Shown here: in pieces, positions 26,847 to 35,464 of the stretch
Layout of the letters: the number at the start of each line of letters is the position of its first letter
Position numbering within the stretch: position 1 is the first letter of the stretch
DNA from: Limnohabitans sp. 63ED37-2
GTDB lineage: Bacteria; Pseudomonadota; Gammaproteobacteria; Burkholderiales; Burkholderiaceae_C
DNA: 64,000 bases
Assembly (NCBI RefSeq): GCF_001412535.1
Contig: NZ_CP011774.1
Location: 2,103,501 to 2,167,500, forward strand
Direction of reading: 5' to 3'
Notes under the pieces: generated by a model
What the model saw: only the letters and a program-made list of their open reading frames with translations
Told to the model about the DNA's origin: nothing
Databases searched by the model: none
Position numbers and translations under genes: made by a program

Positions 26847-27335
26847 TCAGTCCCAAACAGGCTTGACCACTTTGCCTTGCACCAGCGCAACAATGTGTTC
26901 AATCGAGAAAAGCAAAATCAAAGCACCCGCAATGATCACAGGCACATAGTCGATACCGTCGGGCACGGGAAGCATGGGCTTTTTCTCACCCCACTTGGCG
27001 CTGGCCCAGAGCCAGCCACCTTGCACCATCAAAAAGCCAAACAAGCCCACCGAGGCATGGATCAACACCTCGATGCGGTGTTGCCATTTTTCGGGCAACA
27101 AAACCACCAAAGACTCTAGACCAATGTGGCCCGCATCGCGCACCCCCACAGCCAGGCCAAAGGCAGTCACAAAGAGCACGATCAGCATGGCCAAGGCTTC
27201 GGCCCAAGTCGGTGTGTCGTTGAGCACGTAGCGACCGATGACCTGCCACTGCACACACAGGATCACGGCGATCAATCCGATCACGGCCAACACCAAACAG
27301 ATCTTGGAGACGGTCGCACAAAACTTGGTGAACAT
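26847..27335 (-). CDS. dctQ: TRAP transporter small permease (DctQ)
   Basis: A four-helix membrane subunit of 162 residues that bridges the receptor and DctM. The helices are visible, including LAVIGLIAVILCVQWQVIGR and ALAMLIVLFVTAFGLAVGVR, with the family RYVLNDTPTWAEAL segment between them and HIGLESLVVLLP after. ATG 27335 has a GGAGC ribosome site; the upstream open frame lacks similarity. Confidence 0.94.
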   Translation of the reverse strand: MFTKFCATVSKICLVLAVIGLIAVILCVQWQVIGRYVLNDTPTWAEALAMLIVLFVTAFGLAVGVRDAGHIGLESLVVLLPEKWQHRIEVLIHASVGLFGFLMVQGGWLWASAKWGEKKPMLPVPDGIDYVPVIIAGALILLFSIEHIVALVQGKVVKPVWD

Positions 27336-27391
27336 GAAAAGCTCCAGCCCCCGGCTCTTCACCGGGGGCATCAGGAATGCCAATGACGCGT

Positions 27392-28354
27392 TTATTTGAT
27401 GTCTTGGATCGTTTTGATCGCACGCTTCATGTCAGGCGTGGTCATGAACTTGTCGTAGACGGGGCCCATGACAGCCTGAAAGGAACGCTTGTCCACTTCC
27501 ACGATCTCGGCACCTGCGGCCTTCACGTTGGCCAGCGACTTGCCTTCGGCTTCGTCCCAGGCCTTGCGCTGCACCGCCACCGACTCTTTGGCGGCCTGGC
27601 GAATCATGGCTTGCTCGTTGGCAGGCAACTTGTCCCACACCACTTTGGACATCACCAAAATCTCAGGCGCCATGGAGTGCTCGGTCTTGGAATAGACCTT
27701 GACGGCTTCCACGTGCTTAGCGGTGTCAAAAGACGGGATGTTGTTTTCTGCCGCGTCGATCAACCCTGTTTTGAGGCCGGTGTAAACCTCGCCATAAGGC
27801 ATGGGCGTGGCGTTGGCACCCATGGCACTGACCAGCGCCACCCACAGGTCAGATTGCTGCACCCGAATTTTCATGCCCTTGGTGTCGGCCACGGTTTTGA
27901 TGGGTTTTTTGGCATAAATGGAACGTGCGCCGCTGTCATAAAAAGCCAGACCCACAAAACCAACCGATTCGCAGCTTTTCAAGATTTCTGCGCCAACAGG
28001 GCCGTCCAGCGACTTGCGCATGTGGTCTACCGAGCGGAACAAGAAGGGCATGGTGGGCACCATGGTCATGGGGCAAACACCGTTCATGGGGGCCACGTTC
28101 ACACGCACCAGATCCAGTGCACCAATCTTGACTTGGTCGATGGTTTCTTTTTCGGAGCCCAAAGCGCCTTTGTTGAACACCTTGATTTTGTGTTTGCCAC
28201 CCGACAACTTCTCGAGGACGGTGCTCATGTGCTTGACCGCGACCACGGTGGGGTAGTCATCGGCGTTGTGGATGTCGGCCGAGCGGAATTCTGTGGCTTG
28301 AGCGGACAAGGCCAAAGCAGCAGCAAGGGCCATCAGGGATTTGTTCAGTTTCAT
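27392..28354 (-). CDS. dctP: TRAP transporter periplasmic receptor (DctP)
   Basis: A solute receptor of 320 residues with a signal peptide (KLNKSLMALAAALALSAQAT). Family features are ADIHNADDYPTVVAVKHMST, the substrate Arg segment GMKIRVQQSDLWVALVSAMG and the YTGLKTGLIDAAENNIPSFD motif, all characteristic of DctP. ATG 28354 follows an AGGAGA ribosome site. It lies 37 bp after the lactonase gene in the same operon. Ligand predicted from context as an aldarate or hexuronate. Confidence 0.94.
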   Translation of the reverse strand: MKLNKSLMALAAALALSAQATEFRSADIHNADDYPTVVAVKHMSTVLEKLSGGKHKIKVFNKGALGSEKETIDQVKIGALDLVRVNVAPMNGVCPMTMVPTMPFLFRSVDHMRKSLDGPVGAEILKSCESVGFVGLAFYDSGARSIYAKKPIKTVADTKGMKIRVQQSDLWVALVSAMGANATPMPYGEVYTGLKTGLIDAAENNIPSFDTAKHVEAVKVYSKTEHSMAPEILVMSKVVWDKLPANEQAMIRQAAKESVAVQRKAWDEAEGKSLANVKAAGAEIVEVDKRSFQAVMGPVYDKFMTTPDMKRAIKTIQDIK

Positions 28355-28391
28355 GGCGTTGTCTCCTGGGTTTAATTGGTTGAAAAACACG

Positions 28392-29300
28392 TTACACACT
28401 GGCGGGAAAACGGGAAAAAACAGGCTCAGGCATTCCGCGCACGCCAGGCTGCAAGGCAATCACAGCACCACTTTGGCCACGCGTGGCGTCTTTGGTTTGT
28501 GCAGGAATGATGGAGGTCACCAACATCTGGTCCAGATCGGCGCCACCAAAGGCGCACATGGACGGCTTGGGCATGGGCACCGTGAGCGATTGCTGCCACT
28601 GACCCTGCGCATCGAAAGCGTGAATCTGCCCGGCGTCGTTGGCGCAGATCCAATAAAGCCCTTGCGCATCGACCGCCGCACCATCGGGTCGGCCAGGCCA
28701 GTCGTTCATGTCCACAAACAAACGGCGATTGCTCAAGTTGCCACTCGCGGCGTCCAGATCAAAGGCCCAAATTTTTTGCACCTTGGGGTGCGAATCCGAC
28801 AAATACAAAGTGCCCCCATCGGGGCTGAGCCCCAAGCCATTGGGGGTGAGCAAGCCTGTGACGTGCGGCCCGGTCAGGCCCCGCTCGTCCAGGCAATACA
28901 AACCACCCAAGTCAGAAGCCAAAGACATGTCCATCACCATGGTGCCCACCCACAGACGGCCACTGGCGTCGCAACGCCCGTCGTTGAAGCGCATGCCAGG
29001 AGCCGGGTGTTGGATGTGGGCCAACCAAACGGTGCTCACCTGACCGTCTGGGTGCAAGGTCACACGAGCGATGCCGGTTTCCATGGCGGCGATCAATTGA
29101 CCCTGAACTGGTGTGAGAGCGATGCAGCCCACGCGCTCGGGCATCCGCCAAGACTGCACAGCCTCAGCCTGGCCCGGGACGGTGCTGCGAACGTAGCCGC
29201 CTTCGATGTCCACCCACCACAAACGCTGGGCACGAACATCCCACACAGGGGATTCGCCCACACGGTCAGCTGTGTCTGCGATGGTTTGGTATGCGTTCAT
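28392..29300 (-). CDS. SMP-30/gluconolactonase family sugar lactonase
   Basis: A six-bladed beta-propeller lactonase of 302 residues. The metal-binding Glu is in VGESPVWD; substrate/metal residues lie in RFNDGRCDASGRLWVGTM, in LLTPNGLGLSPDGGTLYLSD (Asn and Asp) and in RPDGAAVDAQGLYWICAND. In this locus it would open the aldarolactone made by Udh (galactaro- or glucaro-lactone). It is the first gene of the minus-strand operon and divergent from the GntR regulator, 120 bp away. Confidence 0.9.
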   Translation of the reverse strand: MNAYQTIADTADRVGESPVWDVRAQRLWWVDIEGGYVRSTVPGQAEAVQSWRMPERVGCIALTPVQGQLIAAMETGIARVTLHPDGQVSTVWLAHIQHPAPGMRFNDGRCDASGRLWVGTMVMDMSLASDLGGLYCLDERGLTGPHVTGLLTPNGLGLSPDGGTLYLSDSHPKVQKIWAFDLDAASGNLSNRRLFVDMNDWPGRPDGAAVDAQGLYWICANDAGQIHAFDAQGQWQQSLTVPMPKPSMCAFGGADLDQMLVTSIIPAQTKDATRGQSGAVIALQPGVRGMPEPVFSRFPASV

Positions 29301-29362
29301 GAAAAAGTGGCCATGGTCTGCGGTGTTCTGCTACATTCGCCTCAATGACTTGATGTGATCAG

Positions 29363-29373
29363 TTGTCGTACAA
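29363..29373. promoter_or_regulatory. Putative FadR-type operator, site 1
   Basis: TTGTCGTACAA is a palindrome with a three-base centre and fits the FadR-subfamily consensus TNGTnnnACNA exactly. It lies in the 120-bp gap between the divergent lactonase operon and the FadR-type regulator gene, where it could control both. Binding by the adjacent regulator is inferred. Confidence 0.65.
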
Positions 29374-29420
29374 GTTGATTGTGAGAGCCCTCCATCCAAA
29401 CTGGAATGCGTATTTACCCG

Positions 29421-30155
29421 ATGAACACCCCACAAGCCGACCCAGAAAAGCGCAAATCACGCAGCCTGACCTATGAATTGGTGGATCAGCTGAGCACCGA
29501 AATCCAGAACGGCACCCTGAGCAGCGGCCAGAAATTGCCCACCGAAGCAGCCATCATGGAACGTTTTGGCGTGAGCCGCACGGTGGTGCGTGAAGCGATT
29601 TCCAAACTCCAAGCGGCCGGGCTGGTCGAGACGCGCCACGGCATCGGCACTTTTGTGCTGGCGCAATCGGAGTCCCCGTCTTTCCGCATCAACCCCAGCC
29701 AACTGAGCACCCTGCACGATGTGATTGCCCTGCTGGAGTTGCGCATCAGCATCGAAACCGAAGCTGCAGCCTTGGCCGCGGTAAGGCGCACCGACGCCAA
29801 TTTGCGGGTCATGCAAGAGGCCATGAGCGCCTTCTCCAGCGCCATCGAAGAAGGCCGTGACGCCATCGCCGCAGACTTTCAGTTCCACCACGAAATCGCC
29901 CGTGCCACCCAAAACAACCACTTCGCCGACATGATGAATTCGCTGGGATCGCAATCCATCCCGCGTGCACGGCTGCAGACCTCACCCGCCATCGATGCCA
30001 CCCGATTGGCTTATTTGCGGCGCGTGCACCAGGAGCACGAAAGCATCCTGAACGCGATTACCGCGCAAGACGCCGAATCGGCCCGCGCAGCCATGCGCAC
30101 CCACCTGTCCAACAGCCGCGACCGGCACAAAAAAGGCGCTTCCAGCCACCACTAA
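29421..30155 (+). CDS. FadR-subfamily GntR transcriptional regulator
   Basis: A repressor/activator of 244 residues from ATG 29421; an in-frame ATG five codons upstream (29406) is also possible, and neither has a strong ribosome site. The N-terminal winged helix is clear (LPTEAAIMERFGVSRTVVRE, then LVETRHGIGTFVL). The C-terminal FCD ligand domain has the helical LLELRISIETEAAALAA and a metal-His pattern in FHHEIARATQN. It sits between the two halves of the aldarate locus and is the obvious candidate regulator, probably sensing an aldarate or pathway intermediate. Confidence 0.91.
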   Translation: MNTPQADPEKRKSRSLTYELVDQLSTEIQNGTLSSGQKLPTEAAIMERFGVSRTVVREAISKLQAAGLVETRHGIGTFVLAQSESPSFRINPSQLSTLHDVIALLELRISIETEAAALAAVRRTDANLRVMQEAMSAFSSAIEEGRDAIAADFQFHHEIARATQNNHFADMMNSLGSQSIPRARLQTSPAIDATRLAYLRRVHQEHESILNAITAQDAESARAAMRTHLSNSRDRHKKGASSHH

Positions 30156-30200
30156 GGACACCGCCAAGGGTTAACACGCATCACACAATGTGGGTTTGAG

Positions 30201-30211
30201 TTGTACGATGT
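30201..30211. promoter_or_regulatory. Putative FadR-type operator, site 2
   Basis: TTGTACGATGT, 27 bp before gudD, shares the 8-mer TTGTACGA with the reverse complement of the site at 29363-29373. Its left arm matches the operator and its right arm is degenerate. It suggests that the gudD-garR-garL-udh operon answers to the same regulator. Confidence 0.5.
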
Positions 30212-30237
30212 CTGTCAAATAAACAAGCAATCCCTCC

Positions 30238-31575
30238 ATGTCCCAGTCTTCCTCCACCCCTGTCGTCACCCGCATGCAGGTGATCCCTGTGGCAGGCCAC
30301 GACGGCATGCTGCTCAACTTGAGCGGCGCTCACGGCCCCTTCTTCACCCGTAACATCGTCATCCTGACCGACTCGTCTGGCCATACTGGCTTGGGCGAAG
30401 TTCCCGGAGGCGAAAAAATTCGCCAGACGCTGGAAGACGCCCGCCCGCTGATTGAGGGCCTGCCCATTGGCAATTACAAGCAAGTGCTGAACGCCATGCG
30501 CCAGCAGTTTGCCGACCGCGACAGCGGCGGCCGGGGCAACCAGACTTTTGACCTGCGCACCACCATCCACGCCGTCACCGCCGTCGAGTCGGCTTTGCTG
30601 GATTTGCTGGGCCAGCACCTGAACGTGCCTGTATGTGCCCTGCTCGGCGATGGGCAGCAACGCAGCCGTGTGCAAATGCTGGGCTATCTGTTTTATGTGG
30701 GCGACCGCCAGCAAACCGATCTGGCTTACAGAAGCGAGCCCGACCAAGCCGACGACTGGTTGCGCCTTCGCCACGAAAAAGCCATGACGGCCGAGGCCGT
30801 GGTGCGCTTGGCCGAAGCCGCGCAAGAGCGCTACGGCTTTCAAGACTTCAAACTCAAGGGCGGCGTGCTGCGCGGCGAGGAAGAAGTCGAAGCCATCGTG
30901 GCGCTGCATGAGCGCTTCCCCAAAGCCCGCATCACGCTCGACCCCAATGGCGGCTGGCTGCTCAAAGACGCGATTCGCTTACTGCGTGACCACCGCAGCA
31001 CCATGGCTTATGCCGAAGACCCCTGCGGCGCAGAAGGCGTGTTCTCGGGCCGCGAGGTCATGGCCGAATTCCGCCGTGCCACGGGCTTGCTGACGGCCAC
31101 CAACATGGTGGCCACCGACTGGCGCGAAATGGCCCACAGCATCCAGCTGCAGTCGGTCGACATCCCGCTGGCCGACCCGCATTTCTGGACACTGCAAGGC
31201 TCGGTGCGTGTGGCGCAGCTGTGCCAGATGTATGACCTGACCTGGGGCTCGCACTCCAACAACCATTTCGACATTTCGCTCGCCATGTTCACCCAATGCG
31301 CAGCCGCCGCACCCGGCAAAGTCACCGCCATCGACACCCACTGGATCTGGCAAGACGGCCAGTTCCTCACCAAAGACCCGCTGCAAATCAAAGACGGCTA
31401 TGTCGATGTGCCCGCGAAACCTGGATTGGGCATCGAGGTGGACATGGACGCAGTCATGCAAGCCAACCAGCTTTACCAACAACACGGCCTGGGCGCTCGC
31501 GATGACGCCATCGCGATGCAATACCTGATCCCCGGTTGGAAATTCAACAACAAAATGCCTTGCATGGTGCGCTGA
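30238..31575 (+). CDS. gudD: D-glucarate dehydratase
   Basis: Dehydrates D-glucarate (and L-idarate) to 5-dehydro-4-deoxy-D-glucarate. Its 445 residues align almost end to end with Escherichia coli GudD from memory, with the same spacing: Lys205/Lys207 (FKLKGG), Asp235 (TLDPNG), Glu260 (YAEDPCGAE), Asn289 (TATNM), Asp313 (LADPHFW), His339 and Asn341 (GSHSNN). The C-terminus MQYLIPGWKFNNKMPCMVR is also canonical. First gene of the plus-strand operon. Confidence 0.97.
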   Translation: MSQSSSTPVVTRMQVIPVAGHDGMLLNLSGAHGPFFTRNIVILTDSSGHTGLGEVPGGEKIRQTLEDARPLIEGLPIGNYKQVLNAMRQQFADRDSGGRGNQTFDLRTTIHAVTAVESALLDLLGQHLNVPVCALLGDGQQRSRVQMLGYLFYVGDRQQTDLAYRSEPDQADDWLRLRHEKAMTAEAVVRLAEAAQERYGFQDFKLKGGVLRGEEEVEAIVALHERFPKARITLDPNGGWLLKDAIRLLRDHRSTMAYAEDPCGAEGVFSGREVMAEFRRATGLLTATNMVATDWREMAHSIQLQSVDIPLADPHFWTLQGSVRVAQLCQMYDLTWGSHSNNHFDISLAMFTQCAAAAPGKVTAIDTHWIWQDGQFLTKDPLQIKDGYVDVPAKPGLGIEVDMDAVMQANQLYQQHGLGARDDAIAMQYLIPGWKFNNKMPCMVR

Positions 31576-31607
31576 CCACCCGGGCCATTCTCATCAAAGG
31601 AAACACC

Positions 31608-32492
31608 ATGAAACTCGGATTCATTGGCTTGGGCATCATGGGCGTGCCCATGGCCGGGCACCTGCTCGCTGGCGGCCACGAAGTCTTTGCTTTTTCGCGC
31701 AGCGGCGTGCCTGCTGCCGTGCTCGAACAAGGCGCCAAAGCCTGCGCCAGCCCTGCCGAAGTCGCACAAAAAGCCGACATCATTTTCACCATGGTGCCCG
31801 ACACCCCGCATGTGGAAGACGTGCTGTTTGGCGAGCAGGGTGTGGCCAAAGGCTTGAGCGCTGGCAAAACGGTGGTGGACATGAGCTCCATCTCACCCAT
31901 CGCCACCAAGGCCTTCGCAGCCAAGATCAACGCCCTGGGTTGTGACTATCTGGATGCTCCAGTGTCTGGCGGCGAAGTGGGCGCCAAAGCGGCCAGCCTG
32001 ACCATCATGGTCGGCGGCTCTGAAGCCACCTTCAACAAGGTGCAGCCGCTGTTTGCGCTGATGGGCAAGAACATCACCCTGATCGGTGACAACGGCAGCG
32101 GCCAGACCTGCAAAGTGGCCAACCAAATCATCGTGGCGCTCAACATCGAGGCCGTGGGCGAAGCCCTGCTCTTCGCGGCCAAAGCCGGTGCCGACCCGGC
32201 CAAAGTGCGCCAAGCCCTGATGGGGGGCTTGGCCACCAGCCGCATTCTGGAGTTGCATGGCGAGCGCATGATCAAGCGCACCTTCAACCCGGGCTTCCGT
32301 ATCGAGTTGCACCAGAAAGACCTGAACCTGGCGCTGGAAGGCGCCAAGGCCATGGGCCTGAGCCTGCCCAACACGGCCAACGCTCAGCAACTGATGAACA
32401 CCTGCGTGGCGCATGGCGGCGCAGCATGGGACCACTCCGGCATCGTCCGTGCACTCGAGATCGCGGCCAATTTCCAGGTTGCAGGCAACTGA
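31608..32492 (+). CDS. garR: 2-hydroxy-3-oxopropionate (tartronate semialdehyde) reductase
   Basis: Reduces tartronate semialdehyde to D-glycerate with NAD(P)H. A beta-hydroxyacid dehydrogenase of 294 residues: Rossmann motif GFIGLGIMGVPMAG (4-17), substrate-binding DAPVSGGEVGAKAASL (117-131), and catalytic Lys169 in CKVANQ. ATG 31608 follows an AAAGGA ribosome site, 32 bp after gudD. Confidence 0.95.
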   Translation: MKLGFIGLGIMGVPMAGHLLAGGHEVFAFSRSGVPAAVLEQGAKACASPAEVAQKADIIFTMVPDTPHVEDVLFGEQGVAKGLSAGKTVVDMSSISPIATKAFAAKINALGCDYLDAPVSGGEVGAKAASLTIMVGGSEATFNKVQPLFALMGKNITLIGDNGSGQTCKVANQIIVALNIEAVGEALLFAAKAGADPAKVRQALMGGLATSRILELHGERMIKRTFNPGFRIELHQKDLNLALEGAKAMGLSLPNTANAQQLMNTCVAHGGAAWDHSGIVRALEIAANFQVAGN

Positions 32493-32525
32493 ACTTTTTC
32501 CATTCCCCAAAAAGAGAAAAACACC

Positions 32526-33290
32526 ATGGACATGCCCATCAATCATTTCAAACACGCCATCCAATCCGGCCAAAAGCAAATTGGTCTGTGGTCGCACCTG
32601 TGCAGCAACATCAGCACCGAAATTTTGGCGCATTGCAACTTTGACTGGCTGCTGCTGGACATGGAGCACTCACCCAACGACCTGACGGAAATCGTGGCGC
32701 AGTTGCAAGCCATGAAGGGCAGCCCCACCACGCCCATCGTGCGCCCACCGTGGAACGACATGGTGACCTTCAAACGCTTGCTTGATGTCGGCGTGCAAAC
32801 CCTGTTGGTGCCCTACATCCAGACCGAAGAAGAAGCCCAACAAGCCGTGTCCTACACCCGTTACCCACCGCACGGTGTGCGCGGTTATGCGGGTGCACCC
32901 CGCGCCAGCCACTATGGCCGGGTGAAGGGCTATGCCCAACACAGCAGCGAAGAAATTTGCGTGCTGCTTCAGGTCGAAACTGTGCAAGGCCTGCAAAACA
33001 TCGAAGCCATCGCCAACGTGGACGGCGTGGACGGTGTGTTCATCGGCCCCGGCGACTTGTCGGCAGCGCTCGGCCACCTGGGCAACCCGAAACACCCGGA
33101 TGTGCTGAAAGTCATCGACGAGTCGATTGCCCGCATCAAGGCCTGCGGCAAAGCGGCGGGCATCTTGACCGGCGACGAAACCTTGGCCAAACACTATGTG
33201 GACCAAGGCTGCCTGTTTGTGGCCGTGGGTGCCGATCAAAACGTACTGCGCGACAGCGCCACGGCCTTGGCTGGCCGTTTCAAATCCTGA
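32526..33290 (+). CDS. garL: 2-dehydro-3-deoxyglucarate aldolase
   Basis: HpcH/HpaI-type class II aldolase of 254 residues that cleaves 5-dehydro-4-deoxyglucarate to pyruvate and tartronate semialdehyde. Visible residues: His in LLLDMEHSPND, Arg in IVRPPWND, metal Glu in LLQVETVQGL and metal Asp in VFIGPGDLSAALG. The position between garR and udh fits the pathway. Confidence 0.95.
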   Translation: MDMPINHFKHAIQSGQKQIGLWSHLCSNISTEILAHCNFDWLLLDMEHSPNDLTEIVAQLQAMKGSPTTPIVRPPWNDMVTFKRLLDVGVQTLLVPYIQTEEEAQQAVSYTRYPPHGVRGYAGAPRASHYGRVKGYAQHSSEEICVLLQVETVQGLQNIEAIANVDGVDGVFIGPGDLSAALGHLGNPKHPDVLKVIDESIARIKACGKAAGILTGDETLAKHYVDQGCLFVAVGADQNVLRDSATALAGRFKS

Positions 33291-33304
33291 ACAGAACACA
33301 AGAC

Positions 33305-34126
33305 ATGCTGAATACCCCCGCCTCGACCATCCGATTCCCCCGCTTGCTGCTCACAGGCGCGGGCGGCAACCTGGGGCAAGTTTTGCGGCCTCGGCTCAAA
33401 GCCTATTGCGACGTGCTGCGCGTCAGCCACCGTCGCGAACTGGAACCTGCAACAGCCGGAGAGGAAGTCCAACTCGCCTCCTTGGAAGACAAGGACCAGA
33501 TGATGGCATTGCTCGACGGCGTGAACGCCGTGGTGCACATGGGCGGCGTCTCGATCGAACAGCCTTGGGACCCGATTTTGGCGGGCAACATTGTGGGCAT
33601 GGTCAACCTGTACGAAGCCGCACGCCTGAAGGGTGTTCAGCGCATCGTGTTTGCCAGCTCCAACCATGTGACGGGTTTTTACCGCCAAGACGAAGTCGTC
33701 AACACCCGCATGCCGCCCAAACCCGACGGGTTTTATGGCCTGTCCAAAGCCTTTGGCGAAGACCTGGCTCAGCTGTACTGGGACCGCTGGGGCATCGAAA
33801 CGGTGAGCCTGCGCATTGGCTCCTCTTTCACCGAACCCAAGGACCGCCGCATGCTGGCCACCTACCTCAGCTACGACGACTTGGAACGCCTGGTGGTGGC
33901 CGCCCTCACCGCCCCCATCGTCGGCCACAGCATCATCTACGGCATGTCGGACAACCAGACCACTTGGTGGGACAACACCCACGCCAAACACATCGGTTAC
34001 CGGCCGCAGGATTCGTCTGACGTCTTTCGTCCCGCCGTCGAAGCCCGCCAGCAAACCATCGACAAGAATGATCCAGCTGCCATTTACCAAGGCGGCGCCT
34101 TCGTCAAAGCCACGCCACACGGTTAA
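33305..34126 (+). CDS. udh: Uronate dehydrogenase
   Basis: NAD-dependent short-chain dehydrogenase that oxidises galacturonate or glucuronate to the aldarolactone. It has 273 residues. Rossmann motif LLTGAGGNLGQVL (15-27); catalytic Ser in VFASSNHVTGFY and Tyr144-x3-Lys148 in GFYGLSKAFGEDLA; YLSYDDLERL and WWDNTHAKHIGY are also typical of bacterial Udh. It begins 14 bp after garL and supplies substrate to the lactonase and dehydratases of this locus. Confidence 0.94.
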   Translation: MLNTPASTIRFPRLLLTGAGGNLGQVLRPRLKAYCDVLRVSHRRELEPATAGEEVQLASLEDKDQMMALLDGVNAVVHMGGVSIEQPWDPILAGNIVGMVNLYEAARLKGVQRIVFASSNHVTGFYRQDEVVNTRMPPKPDGFYGLSKAFGEDLAQLYWDRWGIETVSLRIGSSFTEPKDRRMLATYLSYDDLERLVVAALTAPIVGHSIIYGMSDNQTTWWDNTHAKHIGYRPQDSSDVFRPAVEARQQTIDKNDPAAIYQGGAFVKATPHG

Positions 34127-34280
34127 GCACACGCCCCCCAAGCCTGATCTGGGGAGCATTTACCCAGCAGCCCCACAATAAATTTCAAAGGGGCTGTCCC
34201 AAGTTTCACAGCGACCGGCAAGGCCTGCGGCTACGATGGGCGACTTTCAAAAATCGCTCTACCCCCAGCAGGAGACCCCC

Positions 34281-35435
34281 ATGCCCGTGATCACCAACAT
34301 CGAAGACCTGCGCGTTCTGGCCGAAAAGCGCGTGCCGCGCATGTTTTATGACTACGCCGACAGCGGCTCCTGGACCGAGGGCACCTACCGCGCCAACGAG
34401 ACGGACTTCCACAAGATCAAGCTGCGCCAGCGCGTGGCGGTGAACATGGAAAACCGCACGACTGCCACCAAGATGGTCGGCATCGACACCAAAATGCCCG
34501 TGTGCATCGCCCCCGTGGGCCTGACGGGCATGCAGCACGCCGACGGCGAAATGCACGCCGCCATGGCCGCCAAGAAGTTCGGCATCCCCTTCACCCTGTC
34601 GACCATGAGCATCTGCTCGATTGAAGACATCGCGGCCCACACCCAAGCGCCGTTCTGGTTTCAGCTTTACATGATGCGCGACCGCGAAGCCATGGCCCGC
34701 ATGATCGACCGCTGCAAAGCTGCCAATGTGAGCGCCATGGTGCTCACACTCGACCTGCAGGTGATCGGCCAGCGCCACAAAGACCTCAAAAACGGCCTGA
34801 CCGCGCCCCCCCGCCCCACCATCGCCAACATCATCAACCTGATGACCAAACCACGCTGGTGCCTGGGCATGGCCGGGACCAAACGCCACACCTTTGGCAA
34901 CCTGGTGGGCCACGTCAAAGCCGTGACCAACATGAAGTCCCTGGCCTCGTGGACCAACGAACAGTTTGACCCAACCCTCAACTGGGAAGACATCGCTTGG
35001 GTCAAGAAGCAATGGGGCGGCAAGCTGATCTTGAAGGGCATCATGGACGTGGAAGACGCCAAGCTGGCCGTGGCCAGCGGTGCCGACGCGATTGTGGTCA
35101 GCAACCACGGCGGCCGCCAGCTCGACGGCGCCCCCAGCAGCATCGAAGCCCTGCCCGCCATCGTCGCTGCTGTGGGCGACCAGATTGAAGTCTGGATGGA
35201 CGGCGGCATCCGCAGCGGCCAAGACGTGCTCAAGGCCTGGGCGCTGGGCGCCAAGGGTGTGATGATTGGCCGCGCCATGGTCTATGGCCTGGGCGCCATG
35301 GGCGAAGAAGGTGTGACCAAAGCCCTGCAAATCATCCACAAAGAGCTGGATGTGACCATGGCCTTTTGCGGTCACACCAACATCCAGAACGTCAACACCA
35401 ACATCTTGCTGCCGGGCACATTTCCGAAGGCTTGA
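34281..35435 (+). CDS. lldD: FMN-dependent L-lactate dehydrogenase (alpha-hydroxyacid oxidase family)
   Basis: Membrane-associated flavoenzyme that oxidises L-lactate to pyruvate. It has 384 residues from ATG 34281 with an AGGAGA ribosome site. FMN/active-site segments: MFYDYADSGSWTEGTYRANE, APVGLTGMQHADGE, FQLYMMRDREA, LILKGIMDVEDAKLA (Lys), the catalytic His in VVSNHGGRQLDGAPSSIEAL, and WMDGGIRSGQDVLKA. A glycolate- or other hydroxyacid-oxidising role cannot be excluded. Separated from udh by 154 bp, so perhaps a separate unit. Confidence 0.9.
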   Translation: MPVITNIEDLRVLAEKRVPRMFYDYADSGSWTEGTYRANETDFHKIKLRQRVAVNMENRTTATKMVGIDTKMPVCIAPVGLTGMQHADGEMHAAMAAKKFGIPFTLSTMSICSIEDIAAHTQAPFWFQLYMMRDREAMARMIDRCKAANVSAMVLTLDLQVIGQRHKDLKNGLTAPPRPTIANIINLMTKPRWCLGMAGTKRHTFGNLVGHVKAVTNMKSLASWTNEQFDPTLNWEDIAWVKKQWGGKLILKGIMDVEDAKLAVASGADAIVVSNHGGRQLDGAPSSIEALPAIVAAVGDQIEVWMDGGIRSGQDVLKAWALGAKGVMIGRAMVYGLGAMGEEGVTKALQIIHKELDVTMAFCGHTNIQNVNTNILLPGTFPKA

Positions 35436-35464
35436 TCGGCCTCGAGCCGCGCTATGCTTTGGGG

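Noticed and set aside
25465..26949. Plus-strand open frame of 494 codons across the TRAP permease genes
   Set aside because: Extremely His- and Gln-rich translation typical of antisense shadows; dctM and dctQ on the minus strand are clear transporter genes.
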